From the NCBI GenBank assembly GCA_018806915.1, contig JAGKQI010000031.1, positions 1,364,001-1,428,000 on the forward strand: a stretch of DNA of 64,000 nucleotides, given 5' to 3'. The notes under the pieces are model-generated. The model did not search any database. It was not told where the DNA came from and was given only the letters and a program-made list of their open reading frames with translations. This DNA comes from Phytophthora colocasiae (taxonomy: Eukaryota > Oomycota > Peronosporomycetes > Peronosporales > Peronosporaceae). The position numbers were made by a program, and so were the translations under genes. Below, piece by piece: positions 1 through 9,328 of the stretch (position 1 is its first letter; the number at the start of each line of letters is the position of its first letter).

Positions 1-1156
1 TCAGGGTTCTAGATGCTAGAAGTTCGAACCAGGCAATGAAGTAGTGTACAGTGATATAGCTCACTTTCCATTTTACCATCGCAATAACAAGTTGAGATTG
101 ATATCGACATACATTGTTTAAAGTAGCCTCATACTGCAACGAAAACAGAGCGTATGCAAACATGATCCACTTAAGTCTTTGGTAGACTGGAGACGCCTCG
201 AATTGGCCGTTGATGGACTCGACATCTCGCCCTTTGCACTTGAGCAGGAACAACACCACCCCCATGTACACGAGCGTGACGATCTGCATGACGTAGATGC
301 ACAGCGCTAATCGATACGCGTATCTGGAATAACCTCCTTCTAGAATGCTTAAAACGACTTCCGCGATCAGAAAACACGCGATCAATCCATGACCCACGAT
401 AATGTACATCCGAATTTTGGCCTTCTCTTTCGCTGTTCCTCGGTCCATCGACTTGGCTGCAATCTTCGACAACTCGTAGATAAGTGGAAGCACCCAAAAG
501 GCCACTGCGAAGTGCATCACGTCACAAAAGCACAGAATTACAGTCGGGAATAGTCTTCGAGCTGCTTCAAGGTCTGTTGTAGCGTAAATTCCGAGCTGAT
601 CCAGTTGTTTGCTCGTGTACGGGACGGCATTGTTACCGTCGATGAACTCTTTGATTGGTAGCATAACAACCCACAGATAATAACTGGCACGTGCGAGAGT
701 GTAAAGCCAAAGGTAGACAAAAAACGTGAGGAAGAGCCATCGTACACTGGAAACCCGAAAATCCCAGTCCCGGTACAATTTCCACGCAATGAGCATCGCT
801 GAAATGTTGGAGAGAAGCACGGAGGTTAAACCCATGAAGGCCCATATCATCACCATCACCTACAGATAAATAAACGAGAGCGTAGGTTTTTTTTTTTCAG
901 TACCCGCGCACGAGCATGCGCAGGTTTCGTGTGTGTGTGTGTGTGTTTTATTATATGAAGAATACCATTAGAGCTTTATGCCGTGCAAACTGGACAAGAT
1001 GAACGGGTTTGGGGCCAACTCCATCTGGTGAACTGTATTGGTCTCAACTATTGGACTTTGACTGCTTTCAATAGCGGCTGGGTAGCCGACAGCAAATGAA
1101 AAAGAACCCTCTACCAGTTGCAAATTCATTCTGGTGCGGTGCTGCAAGGTCAACAT
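1..1156 (-). CDS. 7TM-cyclase fusion paralogue, runs off left edge
   Basis: The minus strand is open from about 859 to the left edge and its product aligns closely with the 7TM part of the protein at 9329-11014. Shared features are the loop WKLYRDWDFRVSSVRW, the segment YELSKIAAKSMDRG, and FEASPVYQRLKWIM. It starts after a likely 3' splice site (CTGTAG before GTGATG, exon beginning at 859). A GTATGT donor at 112 may end the exon, leaving exon 113-859. Hydrophobic segments match TM1-TM6 of the paralogue. The region homologous to TM7 and the cyclase domain would lie left of the window, so the catalytic domain cannot be judged. The 5' exon is uncertain: an open stretch at 968-1156 could supply the N-terminus, but no good donor is seen. 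It is oriented opposite to its paralogue, so the two look like an inverted duplication with genes in between. Confidence 0.8.
929..946. repeat. (GT)n microsatellite in probable intron
   Basis: Nine GT units lie between the likely first exon and the second exon of the left-edge gene. A pure T tract sits just to its left (about 886-897). Confidence 0.9.
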
Positions 1157-1257
1157 AGAAATGAAAGGGTTAAATACATTTAATCCAGTGCATGTTGATC
1201 AAGAAAATATACGTCACTCTTTCATTTGAGTGCCATTTAATTTCTCCCCTGATTATC

Positions 1258-2293
1258 ATGCTCGGTTTCCAGTATGTTGTGGCTAAGTCGCGTGAGCTGT
1301 CCTCTGTGGTGGAGCGAGAGCTTGTTGCCGCGAGTAACCGTTCGGTTCCCTTCGGATCTGTGTCAGCTACTTCCTCTGTCGAAACGGCGGCTCAAAACGC
1401 CGTCCCTGACGCTGCAGAAGCCCATGAAGCCTCTTCTATATCAGGTCGTAATGAAGGACAAGAATTTCTTCGTGTTCAGCAAAAATTACAAGATCAACCG
1501 AACGCAAACCATCAGAAACTAATGACCAGGTAAATTATCTTGTTATATTTTCAACTTGCAGGGAAAAATACCTAGTCGTTAACGAGATACTGAATTTTTA
1601 CTTATGTGTCTAAATTATCACTGCAGTGGTAAGGAACTTGACTCTGCACTCGCTCGAGCTCGATCTACACTACAAGCCCAAGCAGCCAGTGAGCAATTCT
1701 TAGCTCAGAACTTCCATTTAGTGTCCAGAGTCCGTCAACAGCTCGCTGGAGTCCGATCTCTAGTGTTGAAACTGGCCGAAGAAGCTGACGAAGTGGAAAA
1801 CCTCTTGGTGCGTCGCTGTGAGGAGGATGCAGCCAGGCAGAACGCCGAGTTTGCAGCCAAACAGCAGCAGGAGCTGGAGAAGTTCGAGGCTCGGATTGCT
1901 AAGGAGTCTGAAGGCCGCAAGCGCGAGCTCCTTGAGATGAGACGCCAAAAGCTGGCCAGCGCCTTCTTCAACGACCTGAGGACGTACCAGACGCTGGTGG
2001 CTCATCATGGAGATGAAAATGTAGCGGAGGCCAGAGTGGGGGAGAAAGACAAGCAGCAGGTGACGCTGGACGAGGTGGATCTGGTCGTCACGGCCGACCC
2101 GGAGCAGTTGGACGCGTTCTATGACTCTGGCTCTGACGAGGAGGAAGAACAGCTGCAGAACGCTAAGTTCTCGTCTCCATCGGTGCCGAAAGAGCTGAGT
2201 GAAGAGGAGGAGAAAGAAGAAAAGGAGACTGAAGTGGTGAAGGAGAATGAAGCCGTAGTTGCTCCGGTAGAATCAGTTGAGAAGGTCGCGTGA
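1258..2293 (+). CDS. Coiled-coil protein, possibly dysbindin-like
   Basis: Two exons are supported: 1258-1529 and 1627-2293, joined across a 97-bp GT-AG intron (GTAAAT donor, CTGCAG acceptor). The next upstream acceptor would run into a stop. The ATG at 1258 (MLGFQYVVAKSRELSSVVER) is preferred; an in-frame ATG at 1192 adds an unconvincing stretch. The middle of the protein is a long Glu/Arg/Gln-rich coiled coil. It is followed by a VTADPEQLDAFYDSGSDEEE segment and a very acidic tail. A coiled coil followed by a short 'DxxxLDxF' acidic motif recalls dysbindin, a BLOC-1 subunit in endosome/lysosome traffic, but this match rests on layout and one motif only. No membrane segment or signal peptide is seen. 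The gene is co-directional with the small gene that follows. Confidence 0.6.
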
Positions 2294-2483
2294 AGGTGAT
2301 ATATGGCTGAAAGGAGTGCGAGGTATCAGAATGCAGCAGCAAGGCGATATTTATGACGGATCGATTGAATCGACGAGAAGCGCCCGACTTTTGAGTAATG
2401 AAACTGAGAGAAGCAGCAGATTTACCCCCTTACAGACGCGTCGCTTCACATTGAGATCTACTGGTATCTAACGAAAGCAGAAC

Positions 2484-2837
2484 ATGGAGGCGAAGCGAGG
2501 AGTTGCAGTGTCCGAGTCGGAGCTGGACAAGGCGAGCAAGGGGTTGCATGCCACGAAAGGCACTCGAGAGCATTCGGATTCACTTGAGTACGATCCAAGT
2601 GTGGCTGACAAGCTCACAACACTTTACGAGAAGTTTGATGGGGATATCAACGCTATCTTCGAGGTGACAGACCACTTTTTTGAAGTTTCTGGTAGCTTCG
2701 CTAACGTTAAAGTTGTTTTTTGTTGTTAGGAACTGGATGAGAATCCTCGCAAAGCTTTGAAGCACCCGCCAACTTCGGCCACTGAATTTGGCAAGAAATA
2801 CGCCCAAGGGTTTTACACGATGGCGGAGGCCAAGTGA
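2484..2837 (+). CDS. Small two-exon conserved-looking protein
   Basis: Exon 2484-2663 ends in GAG at a GTGACA donor. A 66-bp intron (2664-2729, TTGTTAG acceptor) restores the frame into exon 2730-2837, which ends ENPRKALKHPPTS...YTMAEAK and a TGA. The predicted product is about 95 residues, hydrophilic, with no signal peptide or TM segment. It may be a small subunit of a larger complex, but I do not recognise the family. It begins 190 bp after the coiled-coil gene on the same strand and ends 104 bp before the convergent CSC1-like gene. Unspliced translation would stop at an in-frame TAG inside the intron, which supports the splice. Confidence 0.7.
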
Positions 2838-2941
2838 ACTACTGACGTTACTATGCAACAAAGACTCGAGGATCAAAAGCTTTGAAGACTAATAAACGTT
2901 GCGTGCATTTAACAGGGAGAGATGTGGTCCTAATGTGTAAA

Positions 2942-5900
2942 TTATTCTCCTTTTCTAGCAGAAACTGGTGCTTCAGACGGCGATTCTACTACAGTGGCTA
3001 CTTCTGGATCGCCATCCTTCTTGTCTGTAATTTCACATGATACTACAGCAGGAACAGCTTCAACAGGTACTGAATCTGGTAGTGATTCAACTGAAGCAGG
3101 AATTGGGGCTGGAGTTGATGTAACAGGGGCTGGAATGGAATCAACTGGAGTTGGAGCCACAACTGTCGTGTTTTCAGGCTTGGAAGGCGACTGAGATGGA
3201 GTATCAGAGCCTTCTGCGATAGTAAGAGCTCGTCTGGAAGCTAGCACCAGTTCGGCCACTGCCAGTCTGTATTTGGCGTTGGCTTCGATCGCGTACGTCT
3301 TGACTGGAGCTTGAATTGCCTCCCACGTGCGCATGGGGTCTCCTGGGTGGCGATGGAAGCCATTGCTGATCGTTTCCTCCTTCCAGTACCGAACAAGCTC
3401 CGTCGGACGATCTGAATCGCGCTTGAAACCGAGCTTCGTATCGGGCCGGAACTTGTGACTCACAGATTTCCGGAAGAACTCGGTGAATTCCGGCAGAACC
3501 ACTTCAATCGGTGCTGGCCGAGCAGATACGGGCGGTTGAACCGCTACAGGCTCGACTGGTTGCTCTGACCATGCTGCAACTGGAGGAACTACCGAAGATT
3601 TAGTCATCAGAGGTTCCGCTCCATTTAGACCGTCTTCTTTCCCTGGAACTGCGACTGGATCACTAGTTGGGATATCCGTGAGGACGAGATCTGCTGCTAC
3701 TTTAGCTGATCGTCCACCGCTGGGAGATTTGTCCAACGTTGGATCGCCAGGCACTGGTTCAGGCTTTACAACGTTTCGTTTTCGTCGGAAGCACGAGCAT
3801 TTGCATCTGCAGAGTCGGAAAACTGGGCGTAAACGTCTCCAAAATGCCTGAAGAAGACGTCCTAAGGTGTTTCGTAGTACCGGAAGGAGAATCTGCACCC
3901 AAACGGCTGATAACAAGATCCCGACCACCACGAGAACGAACAGAATGAACATGAGCATGACATTCACGTGAAGAACTTTCACTATGAAGCCATGTTGCCC
4001 CAGAGGATCGAACTTGGCCGCTTGAGAGACCAAATTGTTGTACATCTCTTCGGTATTAGTAGCTCCTTCCGTACTGAGACCGAAGAGTTGAAAAACCCAA
4101 CCGAGTTTCAGTGTCGAAGCCTTGAGTAAGTCCGTATTGCCATACATCCAAGACGAGAAGCCTAAATGAGCCACCAACGCCCAGGGAAGTAAACTCAACG
4201 CTGTCTCGCCTAACGCCTCATCATACGCTGTTTTGACGCTGTACAACCACAATAACGACAACTTATCGATCCAAAACGTGGCTGTACACGCTAACGTAGC
4301 GATGAAAAGTAGTACAGGCGATCCCCCACAGAAAACCAACGTCACGAAGACCGAGTTGAGGACCATTGGATACCTCACAGCCAAGTCGAAAGTCGGTCCA
4401 GCGTACAATTGATCCATTTTCTCCTGAGTACGTACAGTTCGACGAGCTAAACAACGTTTTAACGGGCTGACCACACACAATTGAAGCAATAGAATCGCTT
4501 GTGGCATGATGGCATTGATCAGCATCGTCATTGTGACGCCCATACCCACTGTTGGGTACCAATCTCGCTGGAAATCGCTGTATTTCCCTCGGAACAACTC
4601 ACCGATCACTGGAACTGCACTTAACGATAGAGCAGCATTGACGACCAGCACGATAATGGCAGTGTTTAAAAACTGTGCTGCGAACATCTTCAGTGCCACA
4701 GCCGAAGCCTTGGCCGATTCACTTGTGTGACGTTCGAACGACGCGAATCCACGCAGTGTGGACTTCAGTACGATGTTAACGATCACAACAACAGCCGAAG
4801 CTACAACGATAAAAGAGTTTTTAGCCACGAAATCCGTCAAAAAGCCACGACAAGGGGTAAAAGTCTTCCAGAGTTCTTGTGGACCATCGATCACTCCGAA
4901 TTGAGAGATACTCAGTTGAAGTTGACTAGTACAGAGACAGTAAAGCATGTGACTGGCCAGGTACGTCTCGCAGTCTTCACCGGTTTCTTCCCGTACGGCA
5001 CTGTTAAAACACGCGAGGGTGTTGCATTTCGTGTTTGATTTCTCGGAGATGCATGGGTCAGTACATCGATGCAGTTCGGTAACGGGAGACGTAGGGTTTA
5101 GCACCGAAATGTTGTTGACGATACCGTTCGTGTACGCTACGTGAAATCGCTCTTCCCCACTGTCTCCAACTGTACACGTTGCGTTGGAATCCCATTCCAG
5201 ATCCCAAGAAACACCTTTAGCAGATAGAAACTTGGAACTGCCGTAAAAAATCTCAGGGAGAGTCGATTCACACAATCCAGCGGGTGGAGCTTTGTCCTTG
5301 AAAGTCTGTTGGGCCGATTGGGCGGCCGATATGATACCACCCGATAGTAGAAGAAGGAGGAAAGTTACCGAGTTGGTGAAGCTACGACGGATCCGACGTG
5401 AACGAGCAGTAACTTCGAGATTTTCCCACAATATGTTGGACGGTTCAGGAGCTGCGAGGACCGTAAGAGGAAAGTTATCCCGGAAACGTAAACTTTTTGG
5501 CTGGAATTTGCGTAAAAGCCACTGGTTTGAGCGCCGATAGTCTTGTAAGCAGCGACGACGTGACTCGAGGTTGTTAAACACTACGAAAGCACATTCACAG
5601 GCGTTGAGGTCGAATGGTTTAACGTCTGGAGCTTTCTTTTTCTTCGTTTTAACCAGAGTATTAGCCGTTTCAACGGCAGCGGCAGCTTGTTCCTTCTGAA
5701 GCTGTTTGTTCGCCTTCTTTAGAGCTTTCAACTTGCTTGTTTTCTTCGTCATTGCAGCTTGAAGACGCTCTAGTTTCTTCGTAGTCGCTTGTAGTAGCAA
5801 TTCGTCAGCTTTTTTAAAGGTTGATTTCGGCTTTTTCGGGTTCTTTTTACCAACAGGAGGCGACCAGTTCTCTAAAGCGACATCAGCTTGTTCCTTCTCC

Positions 5901-7375
5901 TGTGTGAGGATACTCACAAGCGCTTGAGCTTCTGAAATCTTACGAGTGAGCACTTCCATAGCCAGAAACGTCCGCAACAAACCTCCAGTCGGGTGAGCGA
6001 TACTCACTTCTGCTATCCACGTGCCAAGATACATTTGATGCTCTTCATGTTTTGCCACAATGTCGGACAAAGCGGCTACGGCTGTACTGGGTCGTGGACC
6101 AGTAGTACTCGGTCTCGACTGACCTGTAGTACTTGGTCTTGACTGGCCTGTACCGGTAGGTCGTTGGCCTAAGTCATCACGTATCCACAGATGTTCGAGA
6201 CTGTTCACTACACTGCAGTTTACTGCTCCTTTGGACAGTGAGTGCTTGACACGACGTGGTTTTCTCCCCCAGCAACATCCAAGCCACAAAGGATAGTATA
6301 CTTCCTCTTGGGTAGGGTCGTATCGCGAATTAAAGTGATCCAGAACCTCCCGGGCGGTAGCATCGGATGGTAAACCACGCACATAGATGGCGTACTTGGC
6401 CGGAGTCAAATGTTCGTTCTGGTGAGCGTCAATAGCGCGTTTCGCGTGCCGCCGGAAGAGCAAATAAACGACGAGGAAGACGAACGAATAGATGGCGTCG
6501 CTAGATGTCACGATCCACGCTACTGTCTCTGGGTCAGTTGTGAATGGAGTATTGACGGTGACACCGGTACAGTCGATATCCCCCCTAGGAAGACATTGGG
6601 CTGGGTCCGATGCAATGTCCGGGTTTACGCCTTGATTCCCTAATGACGCGTATGCTAGCTGCAATGGATCGACCATCTTTGGTGTTACACCGTCACCGTA
6701 GTAGTTAACTACTATGGCTGGAAGTGATACGATCCCCATGGTGAAAAACGTCCAGCTCAAGTACTTGATCAGCAGGAAATAGAGCTCCATACCGATCCCC
6801 AGCTCTGCAATGTCGTTCATGTTGGCATCGAATACCGATTTATTACCAGCAGCCAATCGATCGAGCTTAGCTGCTGCTGCTGCACGCTTAGCCATTGCCT
6901 TGTAGTCTTTACTACTCAGTGAAGCAGCACGAGGTGACGTTGGTCGAGCTGAATCAGGTCGATACTCGATTGTTGGATCGATTCCAATTGTCAAAATGGG
7001 GGTTGTGGTCACTCTTACCGATTGATGTTCATGTACTGTTGGTGGTCGGGGTGTCGGTTTGTTTGGAGGAACCGATTCATTTCGAGCTGTAAGTTGCCTC
7101 GGAGTCGCTTGTTTCGATCGTGGAGGTTGCGATTCTCGAGCTGTTGGTTGTCGGGGTGTTGACTGTTTCGAGTGGGGAGAAGGGAACGTCTCGGGGGCGA
7201 TTGGAGCATTCGGTAGAGCTTGTAACTTGACCGGTAGATGTACTGTATTGTTAAGAAGTCTCTGCTCGTCGATCAGGATTGGTGGAGGCGTCTTGGGTCT
7301 CTCGATTGCTCCAGTCTCGGGGTCATCGGGCACCACCAGGGTCGGTAGATCCTCCATCGCTTTCGCCTTTGACAA
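2942..7375 (-). CDS. CSC1/OSCA/TMEM63-like osmosensitive cation channel
   Basis: This is an uninterrupted 1,477-codon frame. Order: Pro/Ser/Thr-rich disordered N-terminus (to about 190); a first membrane segment near LIKYLSWTFFTMGIVSLPAI; a second before FRRHAKRAIDAHQ; a cytosolic region with a Lys-rich coiled coil and the block CECAFVVFNNLESRRRC; the family signature APEPSNILWENL; then a hydrophobic core of several helices and a long charged tail. The APEPS-x-I-x-WENL motif directly before a multi-helix RSN1-type core is the hallmark of CSC1/OSCA/TMEM63 proteins, mechanically or osmotically gated calcium-permeable channels of the plasma or endomembrane. It is longer than most family members (about 700-1,000 residues); the extra length is low-complexity N- and C-terminal sequence. 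Start: MSKAKAMEDLPTL at 7375, with no credible earlier ATG. Likely divergently transcribed from the dehydrogenase gene at 7836. Confidence 0.85.
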   Translation of the reverse strand: MSKAKAMEDLPTLVVPDDPETGAIERPKTPPPILIDEQRLLNNTVHLPVKLQALPNAPIAPETFPSPHSKQSTPRQPTARESQPPRSKQATPRQLTARNESVPPNKPTPRPPTVHEHQSVRVTTTPILTIGIDPTIEYRPDSARPTSPRAASLSSKDYKAMAKRAAAAAKLDRLAAGNKSVFDANMNDIAELGIGMELYFLLIKYLSWTFFTMGIVSLPAIVVNYYGDGVTPKMVDPLQLAYASLGNQGVNPDIASDPAQCLPRGDIDCTGVTVNTPFTTDPETVAWIVTSSDAIYSFVFLVVYLLFRRHAKRAIDAHQNEHLTPAKYAIYVRGLPSDATAREVLDHFNSRYDPTQEEVYYPLWLGCCWGRKPRRVKHSLSKGAVNCSVVNSLEHLWIRDDLGQRPTGTGQSRPSTTGQSRPSTTGPRPSTAVAALSDIVAKHEEHQMYLGTWIAEVSIAHPTGGLLRTFLAMEVLTRKISEAQALVSILTQEKEQADVALENWSPPVGKKNPKKPKSTFKKADELLLQATTKKLERLQAAMTKKTSKLKALKKANKQLQKEQAAAAVETANTLVKTKKKKAPDVKPFDLNACECAFVVFNNLESRRRCLQDYRRSNQWLLRKFQPKSLRFRDNFPLTVLAAPEPSNILWENLEVTARSRRIRRSFTNSVTFLLLLLSGGIISAAQSAQQTFKDKAPPAGLCESTLPEIFYGSSKFLSAKGVSWDLEWDSNATCTVGDSGEERFHVAYTNGIVNNISVLNPTSPVTELHRCTDPCISEKSNTKCNTLACFNSAVREETGEDCETYLASHMLYCLCTSQLQLSISQFGVIDGPQELWKTFTPCRGFLTDFVAKNSFIVVASAVVVIVNIVLKSTLRGFASFERHTSESAKASAVALKMFAAQFLNTAIIVLVVNAALSLSAVPVIGELFRGKYSDFQRDWYPTVGMGVTMTMLINAIMPQAILLLQLCVVSPLKRCLARRTVRTQEKMDQLYAGPTFDLAVRYPMVLNSVFVTLVFCGGSPVLLFIATLACTATFWIDKLSLLWLYSVKTAYDEALGETALSLLPWALVAHLGFSSWMYGNTDLLKASTLKLGWVFQLFGLSTEGATNTEEMYNNLVSQAAKFDPLGQHGFIVKVLHVNVMLMFILFVLVVVGILLSAVWVQILLPVLRNTLGRLLQAFWRRLRPVFRLCRCKCSCFRRKRNVVKPEPVPGDPTLDKSPSGGRSAKVAADLVLTDIPTSDPVAVPGKEDGLNGAEPLMTKSSVVPPVAAWSEQPVEPVAVQPPVSARPAPIEVVLPEFTEFFRKSVSHKFRPDTKLGFKRDSDRPTELVRYWKEETISNGFHRHPGDPMRTWEAIQAPVKTYAIEANAKYRLAVAELVLASRRALTIAEGSDTPSQSPSKPENTTVVAPTPVDSIPAPVTSTPAPIPASVESLPDSVPVEAVPAVVSCEITDKKDGDPEVATVVESPSEAPVSARKGE

Positions 7376-7835
7376 ATACTGCGGTGGTTTCTACTAGTCT
7401 TGCTGTATTCTTGTCTGTTGTGTTTCTAAATAGTTGCACGCAACGGTTACCAAGAAATGGACCCCCAACATGAAGTTGTCCTGGCTCAATCACTTTCCAC
7501 AGTCCACGATGGAGATTTGGGCGATGCAAATGCATCACTATCCGTGTTTTAGTTGATGCGGGGCTGGGATCCAGTAAATGTGTCGGAGCTAATCTACGTG
7601 CTAACTTTGGTGCATGGCCATAATCAAGCTTTCATAAACATTTAATGTTGATACAGTTCTTGTTCATCGCAGACTATCAACACGTCGAATATACGTGAGC
7701 CCGACAAGAATGATCACGCCAGTGTCTCGTGTCCGGAATCAAGGCAATCTCCAGTAGTCTCGGCATCCAGGACCACACAAATAACTTCTCCACTTTTAAA
7801 AACGCATCAAGCCCCGCAAACAAAAGCCAGCCAAC
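7376..7835. promoter_or_regulatory. Divergent intergenic region between channel and SDR genes
   Basis: A 460-bp gene-free stretch lies between two divergent starts, so it should hold both promoters. No confident core promoter element was identified. The 3' third (about 7770-7835) is A/C-rich and leads directly into the dehydrogenase ATG. Confidence 0.4.
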
Positions 7836-8121
7836 ATGGTCACCACTAAGAAGACGGTCCTTATCACCCGTAGCATCGGACTTGCCACCGGACAGGTAGC
7901 GTTACATTATATCCGATATTTACAGCTAATCTATTTAACAAAGTCATTCTGTCTTCGGCAGCTCATGGCCCTGTCACCTTTCAAGACTGTCAGGATGGAA
8001 ACGAATGATGAAGCATCCGTTCTTGAAGCAGCTCGTCAACTGGAAGGAATACCGATCGACCTGCTCATTAACAAATGCTGGCATCTACGCTGAAGAAGAC
8101 TTCAAGTCGATCACTAAGGAC

Positions 8122-8698
8122 CAGTGCTCGGAAAATAAAATATAAAATTGTATTGGATTCTGAGTGAAAAATAATTCATCATTGCCGTATCCATGAAAAC
8201 AATAATAAGTAATGCAATTATTATAATAAATTGGTAGGGTCAGAGCGGTGCAGTGCAGTGACCCTACCAATCCACTGCACAGGGTTAAAAAGCTGGTGGC
8301 TGCCACCGGGACTTTTGTCCTGGCTTACATGTACTATCGCAAACAAAAATGAGCCGGCAACGGCAACACAGTCCAGGATGAGGTTTGTACACCCTGTCCC
8401 AGGCGCATGCTTCCGAGTTGTCCCGCATTGCTTGCAGGAGAAGTGACCGTTGCCACAGTCCGTGAAGAAGAAGTTGGATATTGCTCGAGAAGTCGACATG
8501 CCACTTGAAAGAAGAGAAAATGCATAGCACTTTTGAGTAGCTGGTGAGCTCTTGAGCACATTTAGTATTGTAAAAAGTCAATATTATTATTACGGGCACA
8601 ATTGCATATTTTACGGAAAGTACTCCTTACCAATAATCCATAATTCCGTCAATACAATTGTACAATAACTATATTATAATTATTTTTTCCGAGCTCTG
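8122..8698. mobile_element. Non-autonomous hAT element, 577 bp, with 8-bp TSD
   Basis: The element begins CAGTGCTCGGAAAA and ends with the reverse complement of CAGAGCTCGGAAAA, a 14-bp terminal inverted repeat with one mismatch. It is flanked by the 8-bp direct repeat CTAAGGAC (8114-8121 and 8699-8706). An 8-bp target duplication and CAG-starting termini are diagnostic of the hAT superfamily. Removing the element and one repeat copy rejoins the dehydrogenase reading frame exactly. On its minus strand (about 8330-8480) is a short block with C-x2-C and downstream His (DCGNGHFSCKQCGTTRKHAPG) that resembles a BED zinc finger, the N-terminal DNA-binding domain of hAT transposases. It therefore looks like an internally deleted derivative of an autonomous element. 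Confidence 0.9.
8230..8271. repeat. 13-bp perfect inverted repeat inside hAT element
   Basis: Arms ATTGGTAGGGTCA (8230-8242) and its exact complement (8259-8271) enclose a 16-base loop. It lies about 110 bp from the left end of the hAT element, where hAT transposases often have subterminal binding sites. Confidence 0.85.
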
Positions 8699-9328
8699 CT
8701 AAGGACTCATTCATGCGCCAGTTCGAGGTGAACTGTGTGGGGCCATTCCTCGTGACGCGTGCATTGCTGCCCAACCTGGAGCTGGCAGCTAAGAGTCACG
8801 GCTCTGCCACCGTGGCTCAAGTCTCGTCGGTCCTGGGCAGCATTGCTACCAACACGAAAGAGACGGCAAAACACTTCAGTCGCACGTACGCGTACTCCAC
8901 TTCCAAGGCGGCGCTCAACATGGTCACTCGCTCTATGTCGGTCGGTCTGCGTGACAACAACATCATGTTCGTGACGCTAAACCTGGATACGTCGACACCG
9001 ACCTGAACGATCACAAAGGCTACCTGAAACCCTCCGTATCGGCCGAGTGGATGGCTGAGATCGTGGATAACTTGTCCATGAAGGACACGACAAGCATTTT
9101 GGAGATCTGGATCTTCTGTGGTAAAGTCCGACGTGAACCTGAATCCCAGCTACGATCAAGTAGTTCCACTTAAGCTGTATGTGCTCTTGTTCGTAAATTA
9201 CTTTCTCGATGCTCGAATAAAGTGATTCACACGCTGATATTTGGGACGGGCTACTTCAGAAAAAGTCAGAGGAGGACTATGACTCAAGCCCTTTCGACCT
9301 CGTCCCATAGCAACCTTCGAGTGTCTTC

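Larger units (their letters stand above)
7836..9172 (+). pseudogene. Short-chain dehydrogenase/reductase (SDR) pseudogene split by a transposon
   Basis: The 5' part (MVTTKKTVLITRSIGLATGQ) is an SDR N-terminus in which the TGxxxGxG nucleotide-binding loop lacks about three residues. A 65-bp intron is plausible (donor after CAG near 7895, CGGCAG acceptor near 7959). The following block ends in LLIN, where one extra A (about 8070) breaks the NNAG motif. Coding then continues out of frame as AEEDFKSITKD. A hAT element interrupts it at 8122-8698. The frame resumes in SFMRQFEVNCVGPF and the catalytic Tyr/Lys region TYAYSTSKAALNMV. A missing base near 8980 shifts the 'NPGYVDTD' block. At least two frameshifts, a loop deletion and an insertion make a functional NAD(P)-dependent oxidoreductase unlikely. 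Similar intact copies would be expected elsewhere in the genome. Confidence 0.85.

Noticed and set aside
171..497. Minus-strand ORF of 108 codons
   Set aside because: It overlaps, in another frame, the left-edge 7TM gene, whose frame aligns with the paralogue at 9329-11014.
1192..1257. Upstream ATG extension of the coiled-coil gene
   Set aside because: The added stretch (MLIKKIYVTLSFECHL) is hydrophobic and unlike the rest; ATG 1258 is the simpler start.
2994..3194. Plus-strand ORFs within 2942-7375
   Set aside because: All are shadows of the 1,477-codon channel gene; compositions mirror its repetitive Pro/Thr/Ser ends.
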